64,000 nt of DNA from Oscillibacter sp. (GTDB lineage Bacteria; Bacillota; Clostridia; Oscillospirales; Oscillospiraceae), in the NCBI GenBank assembly GCA_003487665.1, contig DNFA01000015.1:63361-127360 (forward strand), given 5' to 3'. Made by a program: the position numbers and the translations under genes. The notes below the pieces were generated by a model. The model did not search any database and was not told where the DNA came from. It was given only the letters and a program-made list of their open reading frames with translations. Shown here in pieces: positions 50,762-58,212 of the stretch (its first letter is position 1; every line of letters begins with the position of its first letter).

Positions 50762-52128
50762 TGTTTCTCCCTCCTCAGCCATTCGGCCAACGTAGCCTTC
50801 TCGTCACGGCCAGCCACAAGGGCGGCCTCATAGGTCAGCTTGTACCCGTTCTTCGCGTCCTCCTGCCGGTTGACCAGCTTCATGATGCCGCGAACCTCTT
50901 TGTTCTCGGCGTACTTCGTGAGCATGGCTGTCCGCATCTTCGTGACCTTCTCTTGGTCGATGTCGTCGAGCAGCGTGTCCACGAAGCTCTGGTTCTGGGC
51001 CAGCATATAGCAGAGACGGCCGAGGCGGTACAGCTTGTGCGGTGCCTTCATGACGTACCACACAAAGATGGAGTCCGCAGCCATCTTCGAGATGCCGAAG
51101 ACCGCAGCCACATAGCCGTCAATCAGGACAGCGCGGTTGTAGGTCGCCTGCGAGCCTACGAAGTTGTGCGTCCAGAGCATCCGGTAATACTGCGCGTTGG
51201 CGCCGGCGATCTGGATAATTCGGATGTCACTGTCCTCCGTGATCTCATAGTCGAGCGGGAGCATACTGCATTTCAGAGGCTCCAGCTTGCCCTCCTGAGG
51301 GCGCTTGATTTTCTTCCCTTTGGCGAGGGCCACGGCTTCCTCTTCCCTGTTCGTCGTGATATACGAGTTCAAGTCGGCGCGTGTCCCAGAGCGGGCAAAG
51401 ATGGTGTGGCCGACGGCCTCACCTGCCCGTTTCTCCTGATAGCACAGGAGCAGAGCGGGAGCGTCCATCATCATGTCGTAGAGCTGCTGATGGCCGGTCT
51501 CAGGGTCGAACATACCGTAGGGCGGCTCTTTCCAAGTCATCTTGCCCTGTGTGTCGTAGAACTTCTCATAGCCGGCGAAATACGTCGGCGGATTCGCCAC
51601 GATGATCGTATGCGGGTCGTCCTTCACCTCACGGAGATGATCCCACATATCCAGCGGGCGGTAGCTCATACCACCGAGCAGGCTCTTCGTGGCCTCAAGC
51701 TGTCGGCGTATGCTCTCGATGTGCTCTTCACGCCTGTCGTGCAGGTCGCGCAGGATGTTGTGGAAATACTCGTTCCCTGCGCTCTTCGATGTCCGCAGAT
51801 AGATTTGCGCGTACAGAGCTACGGCCGGGTCTAACAGCTCTTCATCGGAGAAGCCCTGCGCGTGGATCTGCAGCGGTTCGAGAGATTGCCCCGTGATGGC
51901 GTAGCCCATCACCGAGGTCATCATGTTCACGTCGCTGGTTTCGATCTGCTCAGGCTTGAACCCCGACTGGATTGCCAGATTTGCCATAGCGAATGTACCG
52001 GCGCATGGCTCTACGAACCGCGTGTACCCAGAACGCCGAGCGGTCTTAATGAGCTCAATCAAAAACTTCTGCTCAACACCGTTCAGGCACCCGAGGAACA
52101 TCGCTCCGGGGTCCATAAAAAACGCCAT
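50734..52128 (-). CDS. Adenine-methyltransferase-like protein
   Basis: A 464-residue protein. FVEPCAGTFAMANLAIQSG is a SAM-binding motif I and TIIVANPPTYFAGYEKFYD is a catalytic NPP-type motif IV of amino-methylases. A C-terminal part (~310-400, TYNRAVLIDGYVAAVFGISK) could be a GNAT-like fold, but this is uncertain. It probably modifies phage DNA to resist restriction. AGGAGGT precedes the start. Confidence 0.75.
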   Translation of the reverse strand: MAFFMDPGAMFLGCLNGVEQKFLIELIKTARRSGYTRFVEPCAGTFAMANLAIQSGFKPEQIETSDVNMMTSVMGYAITGQSLEPLQIHAQGFSDEELLDPAVALYAQIYLRTSKSAGNEYFHNILRDLHDRREEHIESIRRQLEATKSLLGGMSYRPLDMWDHLREVKDDPHTIIVANPPTYFAGYEKFYDTQGKMTWKEPPYGMFDPETGHQQLYDMMMDAPALLLCYQEKRAGEAVGHTIFARSGTRADLNSYITTNREEEAVALAKGKKIKRPQEGKLEPLKCSMLPLDYEITEDSDIRIIQIAGANAQYYRMLWTHNFVGSQATYNRAVLIDGYVAAVFGISKMAADSIFVWYVMKAPHKLYRLGRLCYMLAQNQSFVDTLLDDIDQEKVTKMRTAMLTKYAENKEVRGIMKLVNRQEDAKNGYKLTYEAALVAGRDEKATLAEWLRREKQWQQKRAQQ

Positions 52129-52160
52129 TGTACTGACCTCCTATCGGTTTCGAGAACACG

Positions 52161-52195
52161 AAAAAGAGGCGGCGGCCTTGCGGCCGTCACCTCTC
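52161..52195 (-). terminator. Terminator after the nucleosidase-like gene
   Basis: On the minus strand an imperfect stem (GAGGTGACGGCC GCAA GGCCGCCGCCTC) is followed by TTTTTCGTG, 15 bases past the stop of the nucleosidase-like gene. Confidence 0.7.
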
Positions 52196-52210
52196 AGACG
52201 TGGTCTTCAC

Positions 52211-52882
52211 TTACATCTCGTCGATCAGCTTATCGACGATGTCCAGACAGGTCATCGCTGTCCTGCCCTTCTCGTTCCAGTATTCCGCAGCGCCACCCCT
52301 AACGCTGTCGGCTACCGTTTTCACCATCAGGCACGGAACGTCGTTGCGGTCGCAGGTCAGCAGGATCGCCGCTGCTTCCATGTCGCACACATCCGCGCCG
52401 AACTCTCTGTGGAGCCAGAGCTTTTCCTTGGCCTTGCCCATGAACTTATCGCCAGAGGCGCAGCACACATGACGCAGGTTCGGGAACACTCGGCTTGCCA
52501 TCTCCATGAGCCGTTCATCGGTCTGGAGCCGCCGGCCTGGGTACTCCATGTATCGGCCAACAGGCACACCGTCCACGTCGGATAGGTCGTACTGCCAATG
52601 CACCACGCAGTCAACGAGGCAAGGCTCGTCGGCCATCAGGTCTTCTCTGCAGCCTCCCACTACGCCGTAATTAAGAACCGCAGCGACTTCGTAGCGGTCG
52701 ATAAGGTATTGTGTTGCGGCGGCCGCGAAAATCTCACCTGCGCCGCTATACAGGGCGTAGACTTGGCTTTTGGCGGTTTGATAAAGCACTGTGCCGTAGC
52801 CGTCGTTCAAATCGTAGCCTTCGCCGTATTTCTGGCGCATGGCCTCTTCCTCGACTGCTACGATCAGTCCGATCTTCCTCAT
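52211..52882 (-). CDS. MTA/SAH nucleosidase-like (nucleoside phosphorylase family)
   Basis: A 223-residue protein of the MTAN/phosphorylase fold: IGLIVAVEEEAMRQKYG, LNYGVVGGC, DVCDMEAAAILLTC (the substrate-binding Met-Glu) and CLMVKTVADSVRGGA. These enzymes cleave 5'-methylthioadenosine or S-adenosylhomocysteine, the product of methylases. The start at 52882 follows AGGAG; upstream codons run into the tRNA terminator. It lies next to a methylase-like gene and near a SAM synthetase. Confidence 0.8.
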   Translation of the reverse strand: MRKIGLIVAVEEEAMRQKYGEGYDLNDGYGTVLYQTAKSQVYALYSGAGEIFAAAATQYLIDRYEVAAVLNYGVVGGCREDLMADEPCLVDCVVHWQYDLSDVDGVPVGRYMEYPGRRLQTDERLMEMASRVFPNLRHVCCASGDKFMGKAKEKLWLHREFGADVCDMEAAAILLTCDRNDVPCLMVKTVADSVRGGAAEYWNEKGRTAMTCLDIVDKLIDEM

Positions 52883-52903
52883 GGAGTCACTCCTCGATGC
52901 AAG

Positions 52904-52931
52904 AGAAAAGGCAGCCGGTTCTCCGACTGCC
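52904..52931 (-). terminator. Terminator of the tRNA cluster
   Basis: On the minus strand a 9-pair stem with one T·G pair (GGCAGTCGG / CCGGCTGCC, loop AGAA) is followed by TTTTCTC. It lies 12 bases after the last tRNA-like element. Confidence 0.85.
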
Positions 52932-52943
52932 TTTCTCGTATTC

Positions 52944-53017
52944 TGGACCGGGCTCCAGCTTGCGAGGCTGGAACGCCTGCCGGGTAGGCAGGAATGATGC
53001 ACTTTCACCAAGCCCGG
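52944..53017 (-). tRNA. tRNA-Gly-like RNA 1 (ACC in anticodon position), non-canonical
   Basis: A perfect 74-base cloverleaf: 7-pair acceptor CCGGGCT/AGCCCGG, discriminator T, encoded CCA; D stem GTGA/TCAT; anticodon stem CCTGC/GCAGG with loop CTACCCG; 4-base variable loop; T stem CCAGC/GCTGG. The T-loop is CTCGCAA rather than TTCGANN, and the D-loop AAGTGCA lacks the GG pair. C35-C36 and T73 are Gly-type identity elements. It may not work in ordinary translation. Confidence 0.65.
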
Positions 53018-53020
53018 ATA

Positions 53021-53093
53021 TGGACTGGGAATCCGCTTACGGGGCGGAAACTCTCGACAGGATGCCGAGCGTGATACCTTTCACTATTCCCGG
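53021..53093 (-). tRNA. tRNA-Gly-like RNA 2 (TCC), non-canonical
   Basis: A 73-base cloverleaf with acceptor CCGGGAA/TTCCCAG (one mismatch), discriminator T, encoded CCA; D stem GTGA/TCAC with a 6-base loop; anticodon stem CTCGG/TCGAG with loop CATCCTG, so position 33 is A instead of T; T stem TCCGC/GCGGA with loop CCCGTAA. It shares the odd features of its two relatives in the cluster. Confidence 0.65.
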
Positions 53094-53098
53094 ATGTT

Positions 53099-53115
53099 GC
53101 CCCGATGGTCGGGGC
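53099..53115 (-). other. Perfect hairpin between tRNA-like genes
   Basis: GCCCCGA / TCGGGGC with a 3-base loop lies three bases after the CCA of the Trp tRNA on the minus strand. There is no T-run, so it may be a processing or stability element. Confidence 0.5.
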
Positions 53116-53118
53116 CTA

Positions 53119-53195
53119 TGGCACGGACGGTTGGGAATCGAACCCACCACACGCGGTTTTGGAGACCGTGTCGCCACCTTGGGACATTCGCCCGT
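53119..53195 (-). tRNA. tRNA-Trp (CCA)
   Basis: A 77-base tRNA with acceptor ACGGGCG/CGTCCGT (one G·T pair), discriminator G, encoded CCA; D arm TGTC..GACA with GG in the loop; anticodon loop CTCCAAA (anticodon CCA); and a normal T-loop TTCGATT. The T stem has an extra or mismatched A (GGTGGG / CCCAAC) and the anticodon stem has only four good pairs, so it is slightly irregular. Confidence 0.75.
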
Positions 53196-53198
53196 ATA

Positions 53199-53272
53199 TG
53201 GACCGGAACCCTACTTGCGAGGTAGGAACTCCCTCAAGGATAGAGGGCGTGATGCTCTTTCACCAGTTCCGG
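53199..53272 (-). tRNA. tRNA-Gly-like RNA 3 (TCC), non-canonical
   Basis: A perfect 74-base cloverleaf: acceptor CCGGAAC/GTTCCGG, discriminator T, encoded CCA; D stem GTGA/TCAC with loop AAGAGCA; anticodon stem CCCTC/GAGGG with loop TATCCTT (A at 33, TCC at 34-36); variable AGTT; T stem CCTAC/GTAGG with loop CTCGCAA. Same departures from standard tRNA as elements 1 and 2. Confidence 0.65.
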
Positions 53273-53280
53273 GTATCTGA

Positions 53281-53437
53281 TGTGCGGGCGGGGATTTGTC
53301 ACCCCGCATAGCGCAGGCAGCGTACAACGTGCTTTCTTCCCGTCCGAGGTAGCTACTTAACCCCAATAGGTCTGCGTTCTGTTGTGCCCTTCTGCGCCGC
53401 ATACCCTTGCTGCGTCTACCTATTCCGCCACCGCACA
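53281..53437 (-). ncRNA. tRNA-Leu-like 5' end in a 157-base structured RNA
   Basis: The minus strand starts TGTGCGG TG GCGGAATAGGTAGACGC, a 7-base arm plus a D-arm typical of tRNA-Leu, and ends with CCGCACA, which pairs perfectly with the first 7 bases. Before it a GCGGGG / CCCCGC hairpin sits in the T-arm position but has a TGACAAAT loop. About 70 extra bases lie between, and inner stems (CGCAGC with GCTGC; ACAAC with GTTGT) are possible. No CCA is encoded. It may be a tRNA with an insertion, a decayed tRNA or a different RNA. Confidence 0.4.
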
Positions 53438-53452
53438 TCACCGGCCTGCCGG

Positions 53453-53908
53453 TTACAGCAGGCTCAGTTGCTCAACTTTCTCTTCAGGCGGTTTTGCCGC
53501 CTTAGGCTGCTTCAAAGCGTCAGCCTCAGGCATCTCCTCGATGACCTCGCCGGTGTGGGCCAGCCACCACTCCGCAAACAACGTGCGGTGACACCAGTTC
53601 TCAGGCTTACGGATGTCCTCAAAGCAGAGCAGAACCAGCTTCTTGTCCTCCTCCTGAGCCTTGGCGTCAAGTCGCTGGACGATGCCGATAATCTTATCGA
53701 CGCCGATCTTATCCAGCTTCTTGAAATACTCGGCCTTGTACTCCTCATAGCCCAGCTTCAGCATATCGTACCGCGGAGCCAGCGCGTAGCACTGTTCACG
53801 GATCTCGTACCCAGTTGAAAATCTGGGCTTGCCGACGCTGATGCCGACGGGATAATACCCATCGTTTCGGAGTTCCTTGTTGCTATACCGACCTGTCATA
53901 ATTGCCAT
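53453..53908 (-). CDS. DUF488-like protein
   Basis: A 151-residue protein with the DUF488 layout: YYPVGISVGKPRFSTGYEIR, then YEEYKAEYFKKLDKIGVDKI and LLCFEDIRKPENWCHRTLFA. The conserved-looking Cys-His pair (CHR) is present. DUF488 proteins are widespread in phages and bacteria; activity unknown. It is the first gene after an early-type promoter and lies directly before the tRNA cluster. Confidence 0.8.
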   Translation of the reverse strand: MAIMTGRYSNKELRNDGYYPVGISVGKPRFSTGYEIREQCYALAPRYDMLKLGYEEYKAEYFKKLDKIGVDKIIGIVQRLDAKAQEEDKKLVLLCFEDIRKPENWCHRTLFAEWWLAHTGEVIEEMPEADALKQPKAAKPPEEKVEQLSLL

Positions 53909-53936
53909 GTGATTGCCTCCTGAATATCTTTACTTT

Positions 53937-53964
53937 ATTGTACCATACGGCCTACCTAAAGCAA
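53937..53964 (-). promoter_or_regulatory. Early promoter with shared TAGGTAGG spacer motif (copy 3)
   Basis: On the minus strand TTGCTT (53964-53959), 16 bases beginning TAGGTAGG, and TACAAT (53942-53937). The left palindrome arm reads ACCT. It would drive the DUF488 gene and the tRNA cluster. Confidence 0.7.
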
Positions 53965-54194
53965 GGTTTTACGGTGTCGCTACGCATTTTTGTGACCTTG
54001 TTCGGATGCCTCGCGCCTCGCTGCGGCAGGCTGTGAAATCCCTTTTTAGGGGTGACACATACCCAGCCGATGGCCCTCCGCCTCACCGTTCCGCCGTCAT
54101 GGCGTTTTCGATGCAGGTTTCAGGCCCTCAGGCGCCGTGTGGTTGTGATACTCAGGGGTTCTCACCAAGCAGCGCCTTGCTGGGTCTGTTGCGC
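53965..54194 (-). other. Non-coding stretch after metK
   Basis: About 230 bases between the stop of the SAM synthetase gene and the copy 3 promoter show no credible gene. I see no strong terminator; short inverted repeats are present (CCCCTAAAAAGGG near 54050) without a T-run. Confidence 0.4.
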
Positions 54195-55364
54195 TTACTT
54201 GATGGCTTCGAGCAGTTTCTCTGCAGCGTCCGTCTTCTCCCAAGTACGTTCCTCGCCGATGACGTTGCCGAAGTGGCCGTAGGCGGAAGTGTTCTTGTAG
54301 ACGGGCTTGCGCAGGTCAAGCCAGTTGATAATGCCTCTGGGGGTCAGATCGTAGACGGCCTCGACGGCGTCACAGATCTTATCCTCGGCGTACTTACCTG
54401 TGCCGTAGGTATCGACGCGGATGCTCACAGGATGCGCAACACCGATGGCATAGGCAAGCTGAACCTGACACTTATCAGCGATGCCGGCAGCCACGATGTT
54501 CTTTGCGATGTGGCGGGCTGCATACGCTGCGGAGCGGTCAACCTTGGTGGGGTCTTTACCGGAGAAGGCGCCGCCACCGTGCGCGGCATAGCCGCCGTAG
54601 GTGTCCACGATGATCTTGCGTCCGGTGAGGCCCGAGTCTGCGGCAGGACCGCCCTTGACGAAACGGCCCGTGGGATTGATGAACAGGGCGTAGGTGTCAA
54701 CATCCATATTGGGCTGGTAGGTCAGCAACTCGTCGAGGACGGGCTTGATGACGTGCTCCTTCAGAGGCTCCTCCAGATCCTCGGGTGCGACGCACTCCTC
54801 ATGCTGGGTAGAGATGACGACGGTGTCAACCCGTACCGGGTTGCCCCCCTCGTCATACTCCACCGTCACCTGTGTCTTTCCATCGGGGAGGATGTGAGGG
54901 ATCGTGCCGTCCTTTCTCTTCTTCATCAGCAGGTATGCCATCTTGTTCGCCAGCGTGATAGGCAAGGGCATCAGATCCGGTGTCTCGTTACAGGCGTAGC
55001 CGAACATCATTCCCTGATCCCCCGCTCCGCCGACTCCGTCGTTGGTTCCCATTGCGATGTCGGGGCTCTGCTCGTCGATGGCTACCATCACCGCGCAGGT
55101 GTTGCCGTCAAATCCCGCCTTGGGGCTGTCATAGCCGATGTCCTTCAGGACGCCGCGGGCGATACCGGCAAAGTCGATGTAGTGCTCCGTGCTGATCTCG
55201 CCCATGACCAGCACCATGCCGGTCGTGCAGCAGGTCTCGCAGGCCACACGGCCATTCGGGTCATGCTTCATGACCTCGTCGAGCACTGCGTCAGAGATGC
55301 GGTCGCACACTTTATCGGGATGGCCTTCCGTGACCGATTCCGAAGTGAAGAGTATCTTGCTCAT
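54195..55364 (-). CDS. metK: S-adenosylmethionine synthetase
   Basis: A full-length 389-residue enzyme that makes SAM from ATP and methionine. Signatures: [17 protein letters not shown] (ATP-binding start), [12 protein letters not shown] (113-124, the MAT signature), [20 protein letters not shown] (second signature with Lys and Asp) and a C-terminal [14 protein letters not shown]. All regions look intact. Phage-encoded SAM synthetases are uncommon; together with methylase-like, DUF5131 and nucleosidase-like genes it suggests high SAM demand during infection. AAGGAGG precedes the ATG. Confidence 0.95.
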   Translation of the reverse strand: MSKILFTSESVTEGHPDKVCDRISDAVLDEVMKHDPNGRVACETCCTTGMVLVMGEISTEHYIDFAGIARGVLKDIGYDSPKAGFDGNTCAVMVAIDEQSPDIAMGTNDGVGGAGDQGMMFGYACNETPDLMPLPITLANKMAYLLMKKRKDGTIPHILPDGKTQVTVEYDEGGNPVRVDTVVISTQHEECVAPEDLEEPLKEHVIKPVLDELLTYQPNMDVDTYALFINPTGRFVKGGPAADSGLTGRKIIVDTYGGYAAHGGGAFSGKDPTKVDRSAAYAARHIAKNIVAAGIADKCQVQLAYAIGVAHPVSIRVDTYGTGKYAEDKICDAVEAVYDLTPRGIINWLDLRKPVYKNTSAYGHFGNVIGEERTWEKTDAAEKLLEAIK

Positions 55365-55548
55365 GCGTTGAACCTCCTTGTTGTCTTTCCGTTTCGTCTG
55401 GATTTCTTGTCCCCCTCGGACTCTCCAGATTTTCTATGCTACACGATAATACAGGTTGATGGTGAACTTCAATCCCGTTCGCTCCCCATCAATTCTTGTT
55501 GCTCTCTTTTAGTCTCTTTTCCTGTCTTTTACTCCCCGATACAGGTAT
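55365..55548 (-). other. Leader of the SAM synthetase gene
   Basis: The 184-base leader is purine-rich on the minus strand. A hairpin can form close to the gene (TCTGGA / TCCAGA enclosing GTCC / GGAC). A possible promoter is TTGAAG with TATTAT further up, at a short 15-base spacing. I do not recognise any known SAM riboswitch class. Confidence 0.4.
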
Positions 55549-55836
55549 TCAAACGCGCTGGCGGTGAACGGTTTCGCCGTGGAAGCAGCACCCGCAGTAA
55601 ACCCAGACGCCATCCTTGAAGGCGAACGTCATAAACGTCGGGCGCCAGCGGCCATTCTCGTCTACCATGTGGTCGTATGCCTCGCCCACCTGCAGATACC
55701 CGCTCGACATGGATGCGGGCGGGACGCAGTCGCGGAAGTCATTGACGATCTGCTCGTCCACGGTGTCTCCGGGCTGTGCCGCTTTGTAGAAGTCCCCGGC
55801 CGCCGCCCAAACCTCCCGAGTGATGTGTTTGCTCAT
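55549..55836 (-). CDS. Conserved phage hypothetical protein
   Basis: A 95-residue protein: MSKHITREVWAAAGDFYKAA, PPASMSSGYLQVGEAYDH and a C-terminal WVYCGCCFHGETVHR with a Cys-Cys pair. Similar short proteins occur in many gut phages without known function. The ATG overlaps the stop of the upstream gene. Confidence 0.7.
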   Translation of the reverse strand: MSKHITREVWAAAGDFYKAAQPGDTVDEQIVNDFRDCVPPASMSSGYLQVGEAYDHMVDENGRWRPTFMTFAFKDGVWVYCGCCFHGETVHRQRV

Positions 55837-56354
55837 GCCTTATCCTCCTTGATGTAGTTTTCATTGAGCCAGTCGATCCATCCAGAAATACCTCCGCAGG
55901 CGTCCAGCACGTCGTCCGCGTCATCCACGACGCTCGACCCGTGCCAATGCCCTTTCGGGTCTTTCACAAATGCCTCGATCCAGCTATTGTTCTCAAAGGC
56001 CACCTTATTCTCGGCCTCTTCGTCTGCGTTGAGGGCGTCCCACAGCTCCGCGTCGCTCTTGAAGGTAGTCCTCAGAGTGTCAGATGCCGCCATGTTCATC
56101 GCGCCGGTGTTCTGCTTGTTCTTATACAGGAAATCGTGGCCGTTCATGAAGCCGACGATCTCGACGTCTCCATGTACCTCGACGGACACCTCATAGCCCT
56201 TGTATCTCAGGCCACCGATATGGCCGCCGTACCACACGCAATCGAGGTGGTCATCGTCAATGAAAATGCTCTCCTCGGTCAGAAGCTCCGCGCCGAACGC
56301 CTTCGCGTCGGCCTGCATCTTGCGGTAGCGCCGCTCGATCTTATGCCGGCTCAT
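55833..56354 (-). CDS. Hypothetical protein, 173 residues
   Basis: An acidic alpha/beta protein with a basic N-terminal helix (SRHKIERRYRKMQADAKAFG), a central sheet (YEVSVEVHGDVEIVGFMNG) and a helical C-terminus. The ATG at 56354 overlaps the kinase-like gene's stop and has AAGGAGAG 6 bases before it. No family recognised. Confidence 0.65.
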   Translation of the reverse strand: MSRHKIERRYRKMQADAKAFGAELLTEESIFIDDDHLDCVWYGGHIGGLRYKGYEVSVEVHGDVEIVGFMNGHDFLYKNKQNTGAMNMAASDTLRTTFKSDAELWDALNADEEAENKVAFENNSWIEAFVKDPKGHWHGSSVVDDADDVLDACGGISGWIDWLNENYIKEDKA

Positions 56355-56881
56355 AGCCATCTCTCCTTCACCATCATATAGGCGTACACTGCCTTAACAG
56401 TTTCCTCCAGATTGCGGTTGCTGAACCACGCATCTGCCATGATGTGTAGGTTCTCGAACTCCTTGACGTCGAAGTGCAGACGCTCTTTGACCGCCTCCGG
56501 TGTATCTCCGCGTTCGAGCATTCTCTCAGCTCTCTCCTCCTGTGGGGCATAGATGGCAATGACTACCACCTCTTTGCTGCCGGAATATCTCTCCCACATA
56601 TACCGGATTCCAGCGGGGTCGATCACATAGATGTCGTTCTCCTCAATGGCAGACTCCGGTACGCCGTAGCGGTAGCCATCGTAAAGCGTAAACGCGCACA
56701 TCTTGCCAGCCGCATCGAACTGCTCGGGCGTAACGAAGATATGGCCGGGTTCTCCATCATAGCGAGGTGGACGTTCCGTGTACGACCACACCTCCTTCAG
56801 ACCATATCGCTTCGTCAGCTCGTGGGCAACGCTGGATTTGCCAGAGCCAGACGGACCAGCCAGCAGGTAAATGTTCTTCAT
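56351..56881 (-). CDS. Guanylate-kinase-like P-loop protein
   Basis: A 176-residue protein beginning MKNIYLLAGPSGSGKSSVAH, with a P-loop GPSGSGKS, then WSYTERPPRYDGEPGHIFVT (the nucleotide-binding TxRxxRxxE region in a variant form) and VVVIAIYAPQEERAERMLER. It resembles guanylate kinases and probably phosphorylates a nucleoside monophosphate. Start at 56881 follows GGAGG. Confidence 0.75.
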   Translation of the reverse strand: MKNIYLLAGPSGSGKSSVAHELTKRYGLKEVWSYTERPPRYDGEPGHIFVTPEQFDAAGKMCAFTLYDGYRYGVPESAIEENDIYVIDPAGIRYMWERYSGSKEVVVIAIYAPQEERAERMLERGDTPEAVKERLHFDVKEFENLHIMADAWFSNRNLEETVKAVYAYMMVKERWL

Positions 56882-57429
56882 TCGGTTTCCTCCATCTCTT
56901 TCCAGCTCTTTTCGTTGCAAAACAAGTTAGCAATATCATCCTCTTCATCGGGGAGTTCTGCCGTGACGCTGTTCAGCCCGCTCATAGCACCCACTGACCC
57001 CGGTGAATAATGCTTTGTCTGTTCTCCGGTTTCATAATAGAATCGCACCCGGCTATCTGTAAAATGTGGCTCGACCGTCAAAACTTCCTTATTGCTCCAT
57101 TCCCAAAAGTCGTCTGGGTCGTCACAGTCGTGCAGAATGATGTCCACCTTTGCGCCGACGCCGCGCGGGCCAAGAACTTCAGCCTTTTTACCCTTCTTGG
57201 CGGCGATAGAAGACGCCAGCGACCTAATGACGTCAACCCAGTCCGCTATTGGTACTGTGCGTTTCATCTTATCAGTTTCTTCAGCCATCGCATCGTATTG
57301 CTCGGCTATATTTCGGAAATTGATGGCAATGTCTCTCAGGCGCTTTGCCTCAGCGTCGCACTCTCTTATGACACTCTTGGACATGGAGAGTAGCTTCTTA
57401 TATTGCGCCGTTCGCTCGCTTACTTTCAT
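56878..57429 (-). CDS. Hypothetical protein with N-terminal coiled coil
   Basis: A 183-residue protein. Residues ~1-60 are coiled coil (AEAKRLRDIAINFRNIAEQY); the rest is alpha/beta (KVDIILHDCDDPDDFWEWSN). The start at 57429 overlaps the upstream stop (ATGA). No family recognised. Confidence 0.65.
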   Translation of the reverse strand: MKVSERTAQYKKLLSMSKSVIRECDAEAKRLRDIAINFRNIAEQYDAMAEETDKMKRTVPIADWVDVIRSLASSIAAKKGKKAEVLGPRGVGAKVDIILHDCDDPDDFWEWSNKEVLTVEPHFTDSRVRFYYETGEQTKHYSPGSVGAMSGLNSVTAELPDEEDDIANLFCNEKSWKEMEETE

Positions 57430-57776
57430 ACGCCCTCCTCGGATTTTGACACTGGACGGAAAATCTCCGACCAACTCTGGCCGCAGTTGAAAACGAGGTA
57501 CAGGTGCTCACCGTAGTCCTCGATCCTGTCGCCAGACTCTTCGAGCCCGTGCAGATACGCCGTGTTCACCACGTCAACGGCGAGCCGCAGCTTGCTTGTG
57601 ACGATGTGGAAATCGTACCCGACCAGAACGATCACCTGATGGATGTCATCAAGGAAGCCGTTCAGGTCAACCTCCACGCTGGTCACACCGTCGATGCTTA
57701 ACAGGTCGCGCTCAAGCGATGCACATTTCTCGGTGATGCCGTACCGCTCGGCAATCCGTGTAGTCTCGTCGTTCAT
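57426..57776 (-). CDS. Hypothetical protein, 116 residues
   Basis: A mixed alpha/beta protein (DGVTSVEVDLNGFLDDIHQV, IVLVGYDFHIVTSKLRLAVD) with a conserved-looking C-terminal LYLVFNCGQSWSEIF. Function unknown. Both ends overlap neighbours by 4 bases. Confidence 0.65.
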   Translation of the reverse strand: MNDETTRIAERYGITEKCASLERDLLSIDGVTSVEVDLNGFLDDIHQVIVLVGYDFHIVTSKLRLAVDVVNTAYLHGLEESGDRIEDYGEHLYLVFNCGQSWSEIFRPVSKSEEGV

Positions 57777-58210
57777 CGAACCGCTCCTTTCACGTAGTAC
57801 CGACCGGCCTCCGCGACCGTGGTATCGTCGAAGCAGTCGGTCATCGCACTACTGACCTTTCGGATCATCTCCGGGTCAAGGCCAGCACGTTCCATTGCCA
57901 TGATGGCATAACCCTTGCAGGCGTCGTTGTTCCACGGCCCCTCAATCATCTGGGCCAGTATGCCGACTCTACCGGCCGCATAGCCCTCCGCTCGGATGCG
58001 CTCCACCGTTCTCTCAGGCAGGGTGATGCGCATGGATTTGCAGTCGAAGTCCTCGTCGTCCGGGCTGCAGTCGAGCAGGTCAGCGAGCTTCGCTTCGATG
58101 GCGGCATCATCCGCCTCTTCTTCGATGTCTGTCGCCTCGAAAGCGTGGTAGGTTTCGTAGGTATCGTGGCTTCTCTCGAAGCCGTAGTGCAGTTCAATTT
58201 CGTATGCCAT
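57773..58210 (-). CDS. Hypothetical acidic protein, 145 residues
   Basis: An acidic protein with a central Asp/Glu-rich stretch and helices in the second half (AEGYAAGRVGILAQMIEG). The ATG at 58210 follows GGAGG; the frame extends 2 codons further to a GTG. Function unknown. Confidence 0.65.
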   Translation of the reverse strand: MAYEIELHYGFERSHDTYETYHAFEATDIEEEADDAAIEAKLADLLDCSPDDEDFDCKSMRITLPERTVERIRAEGYAAGRVGILAQMIEGPWNNDACKGYAIMAMERAGLDPEMIRKVSSAMTDCFDDTTVAEAGRYYVKGAVR

Positions 58211-58212
58211 AT

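Noticed and set aside
53211..53441. 76-residue minus-strand frame in the tRNA cluster
   Set aside because: It overlaps two RNA-like elements and has an Arg-rich random composition.
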